A DNA stretch of 64,000 nucleotides from contig NZ_CP023701.1 of the NCBI RefSeq assembly GCF_008704535.1, positions 5,126,001 to 5,190,000 of the forward strand. The letters run 5' to 3'. Below, one piece after another: positions 15,415 to 23,977 of this stretch. Under the pieces are notes generated by a model. That model did not search any database. It had not been told where the DNA came from and worked only from the letters and a program-made list of their open reading frames with translations. This DNA is from Streptomyces subrutilus. Its GTDB lineage: Bacteria > Actinomycetota > Actinomycetes > Streptomycetales > Streptomycetaceae. Position numbers and translations under genes: made by a program. Position 1 is the first letter of the stretch. Each line of letters opens with the position of its first letter.

Positions 15415-16794
15415 TCAGCTCCCCCCGGCCTCCCCGGCCTCCCCGGCCTCCCCGGCCGGCCGGACCACGCCGCGGGCCACGCCCAGGTCCACCAGGTCCT
15501 GGGGCCGGACGCGCAGCTGGTCCGCCGTCGCGGGCGCGGCCTGCGGGGGCCGCTTGAGGATGGCCGCCGCCAGTTCGGGGGCGATGACGGAGAAGTAGCT
15601 GTCCGGGGTGACCCAGGTGTTGCCCGGCGCGGCCAGGGCGAGGGCGCCGCCCGAACCCCCCTCGCCGATGAGCAGGGTGGTGACGGGGACGGTGGCCGCG
15701 GCCAGGGCCGCGAAGGCGTCGGCGATCGCGGGCCCGGCGCCCGCGCGTTCGGCGGCGGCGTCGTTGGCGGCGCCCGGGGTGTCCACCAGGGTCAGGACCG
15801 GGATCCCGAGCCGGTCCGCGAGGCGCACGACGCGGGCCGCCGTGCGGTAGCCCGCAGGGCGGGTGGCCGTGCCGCACTGTGCGGCGTACGCGACGGCCCG
15901 CCCCTCCCGCAGCCCGAATCCGCACAGCATGCCCGGGTCCCGGCCGCCCGCCCGGTCCCCGGAGAGCGGGAGGCGCAGGGCGAAGTACGCGTCCAGGTAG
16001 GCCCCGGCGTGCGGCCGGTCCGGGTGGCGGGACCGGAGCACCGCGTCCCAGCCCGTCGCCGGGGGCGGTACGTCCGCCAGCGCGGCCGGGGGCGCGACGG
16101 GTCCGCCGGTGCGGGGCGCGGCCAGCACGCGCAGCCAGTCGGCGAGGGTGCCCGGGAGCTCCTCCGGGTCCACGACGGCGTCCACGTGCCCGGCCGCGAA
16201 CTGGCCCTCCGCCGTGTAGGCCGCCGGGTCCGCGTCCGCCGGGCGAACGCGGGAGCCCGCGAAGCCCACCTGCGCACCGGGCAGCGCGAGCACCACGTCG
16301 GCGCCGGCGCCCAGGGTGGCCCAGCCGCCGCCGGTGGTCGGATCGCGCAGGACGGCGAGCTGGGGGAGACCGGCGGCCCGGGTCAGGACGCACTGGCGCG
16401 CCACCCGCTGGAGCTGGGTCAGGGCGAGCATGCCCTCCTGCATGCGGGAGCCGCCGGTGGCGATGAGGGAGACCAGGGGCAAGCGGTGCGCGCGGGCGTG
16501 CGCGTAGGCCGCTTCGAGCCGGTCGCCGGTCCGCTCGCCCAGGGAGCCGCCGAGGAAGCCGAACTCGAAGGAAACCACGGTGGCTTCGGCGCCGCCGAAG
16601 CGGGCGGTGCCGGTGACGACGGACTCCCCTTCACCGGTGCGGGCCGTCGCACGGGCCCGGGAGTCGTCGTACCCGCTCCAGGCCAGGGGTCCGTCCGGTG
16701 GCGACTGCCCGGCAGGGGAGGGGAGTTCGCTGAAGCTGCCGGGGTCGGCCAGGGAGTGGACGGCCGCGCGGGCCGGCAGGCGGGTCGTGGTCAC
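15415..16794 (-). CDS. Acyl-CoA carboxylase carboxyltransferase (AccD-AccA fused type)
   Basis: 459 aa from GTG. Residues about 55-200 resemble the beta part (GGSRMQEGMLALTQLQRVA, the AccD crotonase-fold motif) and about 290-440 the alpha part (LGIPVLTLVDTPGA, LIGEGGSGGALAL, SYFSVIAPELAAAIL), so both halves of the carboxyltransferase are in one chain. It would move CO2 from biotin to an acyl-CoA. No biotin carboxylase or biotin carrier gene is adjacent, so it must borrow these from elsewhere or have diverged. The AccD zinc finger is not seen. The C-terminus ends in a GEA repeat. It lies five bases from the upstream membrane-protein gene and is probably co-transcribed. Confidence 0.82.
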   Translation of the reverse strand: MTTTRLPARAAVHSLADPGSFSELPSPAGQSPPDGPLAWSGYDDSRARATARTGEGESVVTGTARFGGAEATVVSFEFGFLGGSLGERTGDRLEAAYAHARAHRLPLVSLIATGGSRMQEGMLALTQLQRVARQCVLTRAAGLPQLAVLRDPTTGGGWATLGAGADVVLALPGAQVGFAGSRVRPADADPAAYTAEGQFAAGHVDAVVDPEELPGTLADWLRVLAAPRTGGPVAPPAALADVPPPATGWDAVLRSRHPDRPHAGAYLDAYFALRLPLSGDRAGGRDPGMLCGFGLREGRAVAYAAQCGTATRPAGYRTAARVVRLADRLGIPVLTLVDTPGAANDAAAERAGAGPAIADAFAALAAATVPVTTLLIGEGGSGGALALAAPGNTWVTPDSYFSVIAPELAAAILKRPPQAAPATADQLRVRPQDLVDLGVARGVVRPAGEAGEAGEAGGS

Positions 16795-16798
16795 GACG

Positions 16799-17476
16799 TC
16801 ACCCTAGGGGGTGCCCCGCAGCCCCGGCAGGGGACGGGAGGGCGCGCGCCAGGGGGGCGAGGGCCGCGCCGAAGAGCAGGGCGCCGAGGGGGAGGAGGTC
16901 GAGGCTGACCGTCATGGCGGCGATGCCCAGGAACAGGACGACGGGGCACCAGGCGCCGATCCGGCGCCGGAGCGCGGGCTGCACCGTGAGCCACAGCAGG
17001 CCGACGTAGAAGAGCAGCGGGCCGACGGTGTAGACGGCGGGCATCACCCCGGGATGGCTCTGCACCTCCTCGAAGAGCCGCTGCATCTCCGAACGGTCGG
17101 CGGCGCGCAGGCCGACGACGAGGTCGATGACGCCCTGGACGGTGAGCGCGAGGGCTCCGGTCAGGCCGAGCGAAAGGCCCGCGCCGGCGCCCAGCCGGGC
17201 CGCTCGGGAGGCGGTTGCGGGGGGCGGGACGGTCAGCCGGTGCAGGCCGGTGAGGACGGCCGCGAAGAGCAGCACCGCGCTCAGCATGAAGAGGTGGCCG
17301 ACGGTCCAGGCGAGGTCCGGGCCGCGGTCCGTGTCGCTCAGGCGGATGACGCCGTAGACCAGCAGGCACAAGGGCGCGGCGCGGAAGGCGGCCCGGGCGA
17401 GGGCGTCCCGGGTGGAGGCCGGGTGGCGGGTCGGACGGTGGGCCGGGCGTCGGGTGTCGCGGGGTCGTTTGGTCAT
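16799..17476 (-). CDS. Polytopic membrane protein, unknown
   Basis: 225 aa with a basic N-terminus (MTKRPRDTRRPAHRP) and about six hydrophobic segments (LCLLVYGVIRL, HLFMLSAVLLFAAVLTGL, LSLGLTGALALTVQGVIDLVV, LLFYVGLLWLTV, CPVVLFLGIAAMTVSL, LPLGALLFGAALAPL). I do not recognise the family; similar proteins are annotated only as integral membrane proteins. It precedes the carboxyltransferase by five bases, so the two share a transcript, but a functional link is not evident. Confidence 0.7.
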   Translation of the reverse strand: MTKRPRDTRRPAHRPTRHPASTRDALARAAFRAAPLCLLVYGVIRLSDTDRGPDLAWTVGHLFMLSAVLLFAAVLTGLHRLTVPPPATASRAARLGAGAGLSLGLTGALALTVQGVIDLVVGLRAADRSEMQRLFEEVQSHPGVMPAVYTVGPLLFYVGLLWLTVQPALRRRIGAWCPVVLFLGIAAMTVSLDLLPLGALLFGAALAPLARALPSPAGAAGHPLG

Positions 17477-17574
17477 GCACCGATCATTTCGGCGGGGTCG
17501 GTGCGCCCCCTCCGGGATCACCCCGGGGCCACCCCGAACCGACCCCGACCACTCGGCTAGGGGTCGTCCCCGGG

Positions 17575-18219
17575 TCACCCCTGGAGCGGGAGCGGGAGCG
17601 CGATCTTCAGGGCGTAGGCGGCGACGAGGCCGTAGCCGAGCCGGAACGTCCACACGCGGGCGGCGCCGGGGATCCGGCGGCCGGCGACGGAGCCGAGCAC
17701 GACGAGGCCCTGCTGCCACAGGAGCGAGGCGGCGCCGACACCGGCGAGGAAGGCCGCGCCGGCCGGGCCGTCGCGGAGTGCGGCGCCCTGGGCGGTGGTC
17801 AGGGCCGCGAAGTAGAGGGCGGTGGTGGGGTTGACGGCGGTCAGGCCGGCATACCGCACGAAGACCCGCCCCGGCCCCGGCGCCTGCCCCGGGTCCTGTG
17901 CCCGCCCCGGCCCCGGCGCCCGCTCCGGGCCGCGCAGGCCGCGCAGGCCGTGTGCCGCGATGGCCAGGAGGACGGTCGCCGAGGCCAGTCGGACCCAGGC
18001 CTCGACCGGCGAGACGGCTGCGGCCGCCCACGGGCCCAGTGCGGTGGCCACGGCGGCATAGCCGAGATCGACGACCGCGATGCCCGCCGCCGCGGCCGTC
18101 GCGGTGCGGGGGGCGCTCATCGCCTCCTGGATCAGCAGCACGCTCATCGCACCCATCGGCATCGCCACGCCCAGGCCCGCGACCGCTCCCGCCAGGGCCG
18201 GTGTCATCAGTTCGCTCAT
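17575..18219 (-). CDS. LysE-family amino-acid exporter
   Basis: 214 aa, about six membrane helices. GLGVAMPMGAMSVLLIQEAM at the start and GLTAVNPTTALYFAAL in the middle are the LysE/RhtB motifs (the N-P in TM4). The loop between them is a Pro/Gly-rich tract of imperfect repeats (GPGRAQDPGQAPGPGR) with no obvious function. It exports amino acids from the cytoplasm. It is divergent from an Lrp-family gene with a 69-base gap, the usual regulator/exporter arrangement. An in-frame ATG at 18207 is an alternative start. Confidence 0.86.
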   Translation of the reverse strand: MSELMTPALAGAVAGLGVAMPMGAMSVLLIQEAMSAPRTATAAAAGIAVVDLGYAAVATALGPWAAAAVSPVEAWVRLASATVLLAIAAHGLRGLRGPERAPGPGRAQDPGQAPGPGRVFVRYAGLTAVNPTTALYFAALTTAQGAALRDGPAGAAFLAGVGAASLLWQQGLVVLGSVAGRRIPGAARVWTFRLGYGLVAAYALKIALPLPLQG

Positions 18220-18288
18220 GCGGGGAGGGTCGCCGCCCGGGAGCGGTCGACGGGCGCGCACATCGGCTCCGGCTGCGACAATCGCGGC

Positions 18289-18729
18289 ATGGACCGCCTC
18301 GACAGGGAGATCCTCGGCGTCCTGCAGGCGGATGCGCGGATCTCGTACCGGGACCTCGGCGTCCGCGTCGGGCTCAGCGCCAACGCCACCGCCGAGCGGG
18401 TGCGCCGGATGCGCCGCGACGGGGTGATCCTCGGCTTCACCGCCGTGGTCGATCCGGCCGCCGACACCCGGGGCGGGCTCGTGGTCTTCATCGACCTGAC
18501 CCTGCGCCAGGACACCACGAACGAGGAGTTCGAACGGCAGGCCGCCCGGCTCCCCGGGATCACCGAGGTGGTGCACGTGACGGGCGAGTACGACTACCTC
18601 GTACGGGCCCGCGCCGCCGACCCGGCCGCCCTCGACGGCCTGTTGCGCCGGCTCAAGCGGGAGGCCGGGGTGGCCCAGTCCAGCACCCGGATCGCGCTGC
18701 GGGCCGCCACCCGGCCGGGACAGCCGTAG
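18289..18729 (+). CDS. Lrp/AsnC-family regulator
   Basis: 146 aa. Residues 1-50 (LDREILGVLQADARISYRDLGVRVGLSANATAERVRRMRRDGVI) are the AsnC helix-turn-helix. Residues about 65-140 are a RAM ligand domain (GGLVVFIDLTL...VVHVTGEYDYLVRARAAD). It should sense an amino acid and control the divergent lysE exporter. The intergenic gap is short, so the operator must overlap both promoters. Confidence 0.9.
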   Translation: MDRLDREILGVLQADARISYRDLGVRVGLSANATAERVRRMRRDGVILGFTAVVDPAADTRGGLVVFIDLTLRQDTTNEEFERQAARLPGITEVVHVTGEYDYLVRARAADPAALDGLLRRLKREAGVAQSSTRIALRAATRPGQP

Positions 18730-18766
18730 CGCGCGCCGGGCCCGGCGCGATCCGAACGAGTCGGCC

Positions 18767-20461
18767 CTACAGGGCCGACTCCCACGTCGTCGTGCCCCGC
18801 TCGTCCCGCGCGTCCGGGGTGCCCGGTTCGGTGCGGCCGTCGTCCGTGACCGCCAGCCGGACCCGGGTCGGGGTGGCGTCCACCTCCACCTCGATGGAGG
18901 TGACCCGGCTGCGGCGGTGCGCGGCCGCCAGGGCGCCGCGCAGCGCGGAGAGCAGGTCGCCCGCCACGCCGTCCGGGACCAGGGCGTCGACCGCGCCCGT
19001 GAACTGGACCGACGGCTGGAAGCCGAGCAGGACCCCCGCCCCGCCCGTCTCGCGCAGCACCCGTCCCCGGAAGGTGGTCGGGGCGTCGGTCGGCGGCTGT
19101 TGGAGGGCGAAGATGGCGGTGCGGACCTCCTGGATGGTGGAGTCCAGCTCGTCGACGGCGCGGCCGAGCTCCTCGCCCACGGTGTCCCCGGACGGGGCGT
19201 TGGACGAGCGGCGGCGGGTGCTCTCCAGCATCATCTCCGTCGCGAACAGCCGCTGCACCACCAGGTCGTGCAGATCGCGGGCGATCCGGTCGCGGTCCTC
19301 GTAGACGGCCAGCTGCTCCCGGTCGTGCTGGGCGTCCGCGAGGACCAGCGCCAGCGCCGCCTGGGAGGCGAACTGCGAGGCCAGCAGCCGGTCCACCGCG
19401 TCGTAGGCCGGGCCGCCGCGCTCGCGGGGCAGGGCCAGGGTGCCGATGAGCTGGCCGCCGCTCTGCAGCGGGAGCATCATGCTGGGGCCGAAGCGCTCGC
19501 GTACGTGCGTGGTCATCCGGGGGTCCGTCGCCGAGTCGTCTATGAACACCGGCTCGCCGCCGAGCAGTTGCACCAGGACCGGCGAGCCGGGGGCGATGGC
19601 CGTTCCCACCAGGTCGCCGGGGTCGCCGTGGGTGGAGGCGGCGACGATCTCCATCCCGCCCTCGGGGGTCGGCTGGAGCACCACGCCGGCCGCGGCGTCC
19701 GCCAGCAGCCGGGCCCGCTCGGCCACGCACATCAGCGCGTCCGCAGCCGGGCGTCCGGCCAGCAGGGTGGTGGTCACGGCGGCGGCGCCCTCGATCCAGC
19801 GCTCCCGGCGCCGCGCGGTCTCGTACAGCCGGGCGTTGCCGATCGCTATGCCGGCCTGCGCGGCCAGGACGCGCAGCAGGGCGAGGTCCTCGTCGGAGAA
19901 GCCGCCGCCGCCGCGCTTCTCGGCCAGGTAGAGGTTGCCGAAGACCTCCGTGTGGACGCGGATCGGCACGCCCAGGAACGCGCGCATCGCCGGGTGGTGC
20001 GGCGGGAACCCCACCGAGCGGGGGTCCAGGGTGAGGTCGTCGAGCAGGAGCGGGCGGGGGTCGCTGATCAGGGTGCCGAGCAGGCCGGAGCGGCCGTCGG
20101 GCAGGCGGGGGATCGCGGCCCGCTCGGCCTCGGTCAGCCCGGTGGTGAGCAGTTCGGTCAGCCGGGCGCGCTCGGGGTCGACGACCCCGAGCGCGCCGTA
20201 GCGGGCCCCGCACAGCTCGGTCGCCGAGTCCACGATGTGCTGGAGGGTGGCGTGCAGCTCCAGCTCGGAGCCGACGCTGAGCACCGCCTCCAGCAGCACC
20301 GGCAGACCCGGGGGCTCCCCGCCGTACGCGCCGTACGGGTCGTGCTCGGGGCCGGCGTGCGACCCGTACGGCCGGCCGTGCCGCGCGCCCTGCTCCCGGC
20401 CGGGGGCCGCGTCGGCCTCCCGGCCGGGGCTCCGCGGGGGTTCGTGCACGGCTTTCGTCAT
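18767..20461 (-). CDS. DevS-like GAF-GAF sensor kinase with degenerate ATPase domain
   Basis: 564 aa, cytoplasmic. A charged, Pro-rich N-terminus (1-50) is followed by GAF 1 (about 60-215), GAF 2 (about 235-385) and a HisKA_3 dimerisation part with the phospho-acceptor motif ARDLHD (His398). The expected ATPase domain is odd. The N-box position reads LRGALAAAHRRS instead of the usual REALxNxxRHA, and after VTDDGR the protein ends without the G2 box. ATP binding is therefore doubtful, and it may act as a pseudokinase or scaffold. Its ATG overlaps the MreB-like gene stop (ATGA at 20458-20461), so the two are made together. No response regulator is adjacent. Confidence 0.82.
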   Translation of the reverse strand: MTKAVHEPPRSPGREADAAPGREQGARHGRPYGSHAGPEHDPYGAYGGEPPGLPVLLEAVLSVGSELELHATLQHIVDSATELCGARYGALGVVDPERARLTELLTTGLTEAERAAIPRLPDGRSGLLGTLISDPRPLLLDDLTLDPRSVGFPPHHPAMRAFLGVPIRVHTEVFGNLYLAEKRGGGGFSDEDLALLRVLAAQAGIAIGNARLYETARRRERWIEGAAAVTTTLLAGRPAADALMCVAERARLLADAAAGVVLQPTPEGGMEIVAASTHGDPGDLVGTAIAPGSPVLVQLLGGEPVFIDDSATDPRMTTHVRERFGPSMMLPLQSGGQLIGTLALPRERGGPAYDAVDRLLASQFASQAALALVLADAQHDREQLAVYEDRDRIARDLHDLVVQRLFATEMMLESTRRRSSNAPSGDTVGEELGRAVDELDSTIQEVRTAIFALQQPPTDAPTTFRGRVLRETGGAGVLLGFQPSVQFTGAVDALVPDGVAGDLLSALRGALAAAHRRSRVTSIEVEVDATPTRVRLAVTDDGRTEPGTPDARDERGTTTWESAL

Positions 20462-21495
20462 CCGGACAGCGGGTTCAGAACCATGGGGGCGATCTTCCCT
20501 TCGAGCATCGCGCCGAGTCCCATCACGACGCACACGTCCGGCCGTTCCGCGATGGCGACGGGCATGCCGGTGGCGTCGCGCAGCTTCTGGTCCAGGCCCG
20601 GCAGCAGGGCGCTGCCTCCCACCATCATGATCCCCCGGTCCGTCAGGTCCGCGACCAGGTCCGGCGGGCAGTCCCGCAGCACCTTGCCGATGCCGTCGAG
20701 CACGGCCGTCAGCGGGGTGTGGATGGCGTCCCGCACGGCCGCGGTGTCCACGTGGACCGACCGGGCCAGGCCGGTGGCCACGTCGCGGCCGTGGATCAGC
20801 GTGGAGGCCGGGCCCTCGGCGGTGATGCCGTTGCCGTGCAGGGCGATCTGGAGCGGGCGGACGGCCTGGCTCGGCAGCATCAGCTCGTGCGCGTGGCGCA
20901 GGTGCTGGACCACGGCGTGGTCGATGGCCTCGCCGCCGACCGGGATGCGCTGGGCGGTGACGATCGAGCCGAGGGAGAGCACGGCGACCTGGGTGGCCGC
21001 GGCCCCGCACACCATGATCATCGTCGCGGTCGGCTGCTCCACGGGCAGGCCGCAGCCGACGGCCGCCGCGATCAGGGTGTCGACCAGCTCGACGCGCCGG
21101 GCGCCGAGCCCGACGAGGGTCTCCACGGTCGCCCGCTGGGCCAGCGGGTCCGCGTCGTGCGGGGTGCAGGCCGCGGCCCGCAGCCGGGGCTTGCGGCGCA
21201 GGGTGCGCCGCAGCTTCTCGCCGAGCAGGTGGCGCAGCATCCGCTGGGCCATCTCGATGTCGACGACGGTGCCGCCGGAGACGGGCCGCACGACCCGGAT
21301 GTAGTCGGGGGTGCGGCCGGTCATCCGCTCGGCGAACGTTCCGACGGCGATGAGCGCGCCGGTGCGCGTGTTCACCGCGGCGACACTGGGCTCGTCCACG
21401 ACGAGGCCGGTGCCCTTGACGTAGACGCGGGTCCTGGCCGCGCCCAGGTCGACGGCGACGTGGCAGCGGCGCAACTGCTCAAGACTGACGGTCAC
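20458..21495 (-). CDS. MreB/Hsp70-fold ATPase-like protein, degenerate
   Basis: 345 aa from GTG with GGAGG seven bases upstream. VDLGAARTRVYVKG (15-28) is the phosphate-1 loop, and GIMMVGGSALLPGLDQKL with DVCVVMGLGAML near the C-terminus is the adenosine motif of the actin/MreB fold. The phosphate-2 loop, normally DIGGGTTEVA, reads VCGAAATQVA (162-171), so a key Asp and the glycines are lost. There is no cell-division or rod-shape (mreC/D) context; instead it is coupled to the GAF sensor kinase. It is probably a paralogue with a signalling or structural role rather than the true filament protein. Confidence 0.82.
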   Translation of the reverse strand: MTVSLEQLRRCHVAVDLGAARTRVYVKGTGLVVDEPSVAAVNTRTGALIAVGTFAERMTGRTPDYIRVVRPVSGGTVVDIEMAQRMLRHLLGEKLRRTLRRKPRLRAAACTPHDADPLAQRATVETLVGLGARRVELVDTLIAAAVGCGLPVEQPTATMIMVCGAAATQVAVLSLGSIVTAQRIPVGGEAIDHAVVQHLRHAHELMLPSQAVRPLQIALHGNGITAEGPASTLIHGRDVATGLARSVHVDTAAVRDAIHTPLTAVLDGIGKVLRDCPPDLVADLTDRGIMMVGGSALLPGLDQKLRDATGMPVAIAERPDVCVVMGLGAMLEGKIAPMVLNPLSG

Positions 21496-21706
21496 GGCGG
21501 ATCCTCCCGAGAGCGCTGACGCAAGGAGACCGGCGGACTGCCGATCGCATTTCATATCATCTCGGGCATTTCGGACTATCCGCGCGTTGGGATGCTCCGG
21601 CCGTGGAGCATGACACGGCTGCATGGGGGTGGATTTCTGTACCGACAGGCAGCACCATGCGCGCACCGCACGCGCTACTCACGCGTAACAAGGTAAAGGG
21701 GAATCC

Positions 21707-22417
21707 ATGCTGACGGCCCGCCAGAGACTGCCGGCCCTCCTGACGCTCTGCCTGGCGCTGCTGGCGCCCTTCCCGGCCCAAGCCGCCGACCGGGCACCGG
21801 CCCAAGCCGCCGACCGGGCACCGGTGCGCAATCCGGTGGTCCTCGTCCACGGTTACAACGCCGACCCGGGCGTCTGGGGCTCCCTGCGCGAGGACCTGCG
21901 CGCCGCCGGATACGCCGACTCGGAGCTCTTCTCCTGGGGCTACGACACGCACCGGTCCGTCAACGAGGTCCTCGCCGGGCAGCTCGGCGCGTACGTGGAG
22001 GAGGTCCGCCGGCAGACCGGCGCGGCCCGGGTGGACGTCGTCTCCCACTCCTTCGGCTCGCTGGTCAGCCGCTGGTACGTGAAGTTCGGCGGGGGCACGG
22101 CCACCGTCGGCCACTGGGTCTCCCTCGCCGGCCCGAACCACGGCACCTCCACCGCGTGGGCCTGTGCCCTGTGGGACCAGGCGTGCCGTGACATGACGCC
22201 CGGCTCGTACGTGGTGAAGAACCTGGCGGCGGGGGACGAGACCCCGGGCGCGGTGAAGTACGCGACCTTCTGGTCGGACTGCGACGAGGTCGTCAACCCG
22301 GACTCCAGCGTCCCGCTCGCCGGGGCCGTCAACACGCCCGTCGGCTGCCTGGACCACAACGCCCTGCTCGGCGACGACGCGACCTCGGCGGGCGTGCGCG
22401 CCTTCCTCGCCTCGTAG
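21707..22417 (+). CDS. Secreted lipase (lipase class 2, alpha/beta hydrolase)
   Basis: 236 aa; GGGG five bases from the ATG. The signal peptide is residues 1-27, ending AQA. VVLVHGY (44-50) forms the oxyanion loop, and SHSFG (113-117) holds the nucleophile Ser115. A late Asp and CLDHNALL supply the rest of the triad. Four cysteines (WACALWDQAC, DC, GC) could form disulfides in the secreted enzyme. Just after the signal peptide a 21-base unit is duplicated, giving QAADRAP twice. Expected substrates are acylglycerols. Convergent with the next gene, with nine bases between stops. Confidence 0.88.
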   Translation: MLTARQRLPALLTLCLALLAPFPAQAADRAPAQAADRAPVRNPVVLVHGYNADPGVWGSLREDLRAAGYADSELFSWGYDTHRSVNEVLAGQLGAYVEEVRRQTGAARVDVVSHSFGSLVSRWYVKFGGGTATVGHWVSLAGPNHGTSTAWACALWDQACRDMTPGSYVVKNLAAGDETPGAVKYATFWSDCDEVVNPDSSVPLAGAVNTPVGCLDHNALLGDDATSAGVRAFLAS

Positions 22418-22426
22418 GGCCGGGCG

Positions 22427-23050
22427 CTACGGCGCCGACGCGCCCCGGCCGCCGCCCGGCGGACCGGGGGCGTCGGCCACCGCGACCGACTGGAGCAGGC
22501 CGTAGGTGAACTCCGCCACGCACGGTCGCCCCCCTGCCGCGAACCCCAGGCGCCACCGGGTCGGCGCGCTGCCCTCCATCGGCCGGACCGGGGCGAAGGC
22601 CCGCGCGACCTCGTCCACCGTCGCCGACCAGGGGCGCAGGTCGTCGAGCGATTCCAGTACGGGTCCGGGGGCGCCGGGGGCCCGCACCAGCCACTCGTTC
22701 CAGACGGCGCCGTCCGGCGCGGCCAGCACCTCGAAGCGCAGGTCGGGCCAGAGCGGGACCGGCCACAGCAGGGCCTCGCACTCCAGGTCGCCGATCCGGC
22801 GCGGTCCACGGGTTTCCGGCGGGCCGAGCACCGAGCGGTAGCGTGCCAGGGCGCCGCGCGAGCGGGGCGAGCGGACCATGGCCTGCCAGCGCTTGTTCGC
22901 CTCCCGCTGGTCCGCGAGGGAGGCGCCGAGCCGGTGGCGGGCCTCTTCGGCGAGGTCCGGCCGGAAGTCCGCCATGCGGCGCAGGAGCACCAGCTGGAAG
23001 GCGGCCGGACCGAAGGGCTGCCGGGCGGCCGGAGCGGGGTTCGCTGTCAT
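22427..23050 (-). CDS. Hypothetical protein
   Basis: 207 aa, soluble, no signal peptide. The N-terminal half is helical (FQLVLLRRMADFRPDLAEEARHRLGAS...NKRWQAMVRS); the C-terminal half looks beta-rich (EALLWPVPLWPDLRFEVLAAPDGAVWNEWLVRAP, RWRLGFAAGGRPCVAEFTYGLLQSVAV). I recognise no family. The ATG at 23050 is chosen because it follows a promoter-like gap of 78 bases to the divergent gene and no ribosome site supports longer forms. Confidence 0.65.
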   Translation of the reverse strand: MTANPAPAARQPFGPAAFQLVLLRRMADFRPDLAEEARHRLGASLADQREANKRWQAMVRSPRSRGALARYRSVLGPPETRGPRRIGDLECEALLWPVPLWPDLRFEVLAAPDGAVWNEWLVRAPGAPGPVLESLDDLRPWSATVDEVARAFAPVRPMEGSAPTRWRLGFAAGGRPCVAEFTYGLLQSVAVADAPGPPGGGRGASAP

Positions 23051-23128
23051 GGAGCCCACGATTCCACACAAGATCCTTACGTTCCCGGGACACGGATGTT
23101 GCCGGGGAGCGCATAGCCTGCGGGCGCC

Positions 23129-23944
23129 ATGAACTACTGCCCCGCCTGCCGGAGGCACCTCAACGGCGCGCTCGCGTGCGCCGGGTGCGGAACCCCGGCC
23201 GAGTACCTCGTCCCCCCGGCGCCCGTCCCGTCCGCGCCCGTCCCGTCCACACCCTCCTCGGCCGTACCGGCGGCCGACGCTCCCGGAACGGTCGGGTCCG
23301 CGACCCCGCGGCCCTCGCTCGCCGACGTCTACGCCGACTCGCTCGTCGTGCTGTCCGTACCGCACGAGCGCAGGCCCGGCGCCCGCCGCCGCGTCACGCA
23401 CCGCAGGCGCCGCCGGACCGTGCTGAACGTCGGGCTCGGGCTGCTGCTCGCCACCGGCGGCGCGCTGGTGGCGGTGCGGATGGCCGCCGACGGGGAGCGC
23501 GCCGACCGCGCCGCCACGGTGGTGCTCACCGACGACGCGGGCCCGCAGCAGCCGGCCCCGCTGTCCGGGGCGCCCCAGCCCGCCGCGCCCTCGGCCGTAC
23601 GGTCCGGGCAGGCGCCCGGGGCCGCGAAGTCCGCGGGGGCGGGGACGCGGACGGCCGGGGCGGCGCAGCCCTCCGCGAGCGACACGCGGTCCGCCGCGGC
23701 GCCCCCGTCCGCCTCCGCCTCCGTCCCCGCGACGTCGCAGCCGGCCGGCGTGCCCGCGCCCACCGCGTCGGCGCCGTCGCCCTCGGGGAAGCCGTCCGCG
23801 ACCGGCCGGCCCAAGCCGGGCGGCTCGCCGACGGCCAAGCCGACGAAGACGGCCGCGGCCTCGCCCTCGGCGCCCGCGCCGCAGCCGACCGCGTCCCCGA
23901 CGAAACCGCCGCCGTGCCCGTGGTGGGACCCGCGCTGCTGGTGA
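23129..23944 (+). CDS. SCO2400-like zinc-ribbon membrane protein
   Basis: 271 aa. The N-terminus MNYCPACRRHLNGALACAGCG is a CxxC...CxxC zinc ribbon (Cys4, 7, 17, 20). A basic stretch (RRRVTHRRRRR) leads into one membrane helix (VLNVGLGLLLATGGALVAV, about 97-115). The rest is a long Pro/Ala/Ser/Thr-rich extracellular tail ending in PCPWWDPRCW, whose two Cys may pair. This layout matches the Streptomyces SCO2400 family as I remember it; the function is unknown. The positive-inside rule puts the ribbon in the cytoplasm and the tail outside. Confidence 0.78.
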   Translation: MNYCPACRRHLNGALACAGCGTPAEYLVPPAPVPSAPVPSTPSSAVPAADAPGTVGSATPRPSLADVYADSLVVLSVPHERRPGARRRVTHRRRRRTVLNVGLGLLLATGGALVAVRMAADGERADRAATVVLTDDAGPQQPAPLSGAPQPAAPSAVRSGQAPGAAKSAGAGTRTAGAAQPSASDTRSAAAPPSASASVPATSQPAGVPAPTASAPSPSGKPSATGRPKPGGSPTAKPTKTAAASPSAPAPQPTASPTKPPPCPWWDPRCW

Positions 23945-23977
23945 GCCCTCAGGCGCAGGCGCCCGCGGGCCGCCCGG

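Noticed and set aside
14836..16908. 690-codon plus-strand frame
   Set aside because: Beyond 15160 it is antisense to the carboxyltransferase and has no domain. Only the first part belongs to the pseudogene.
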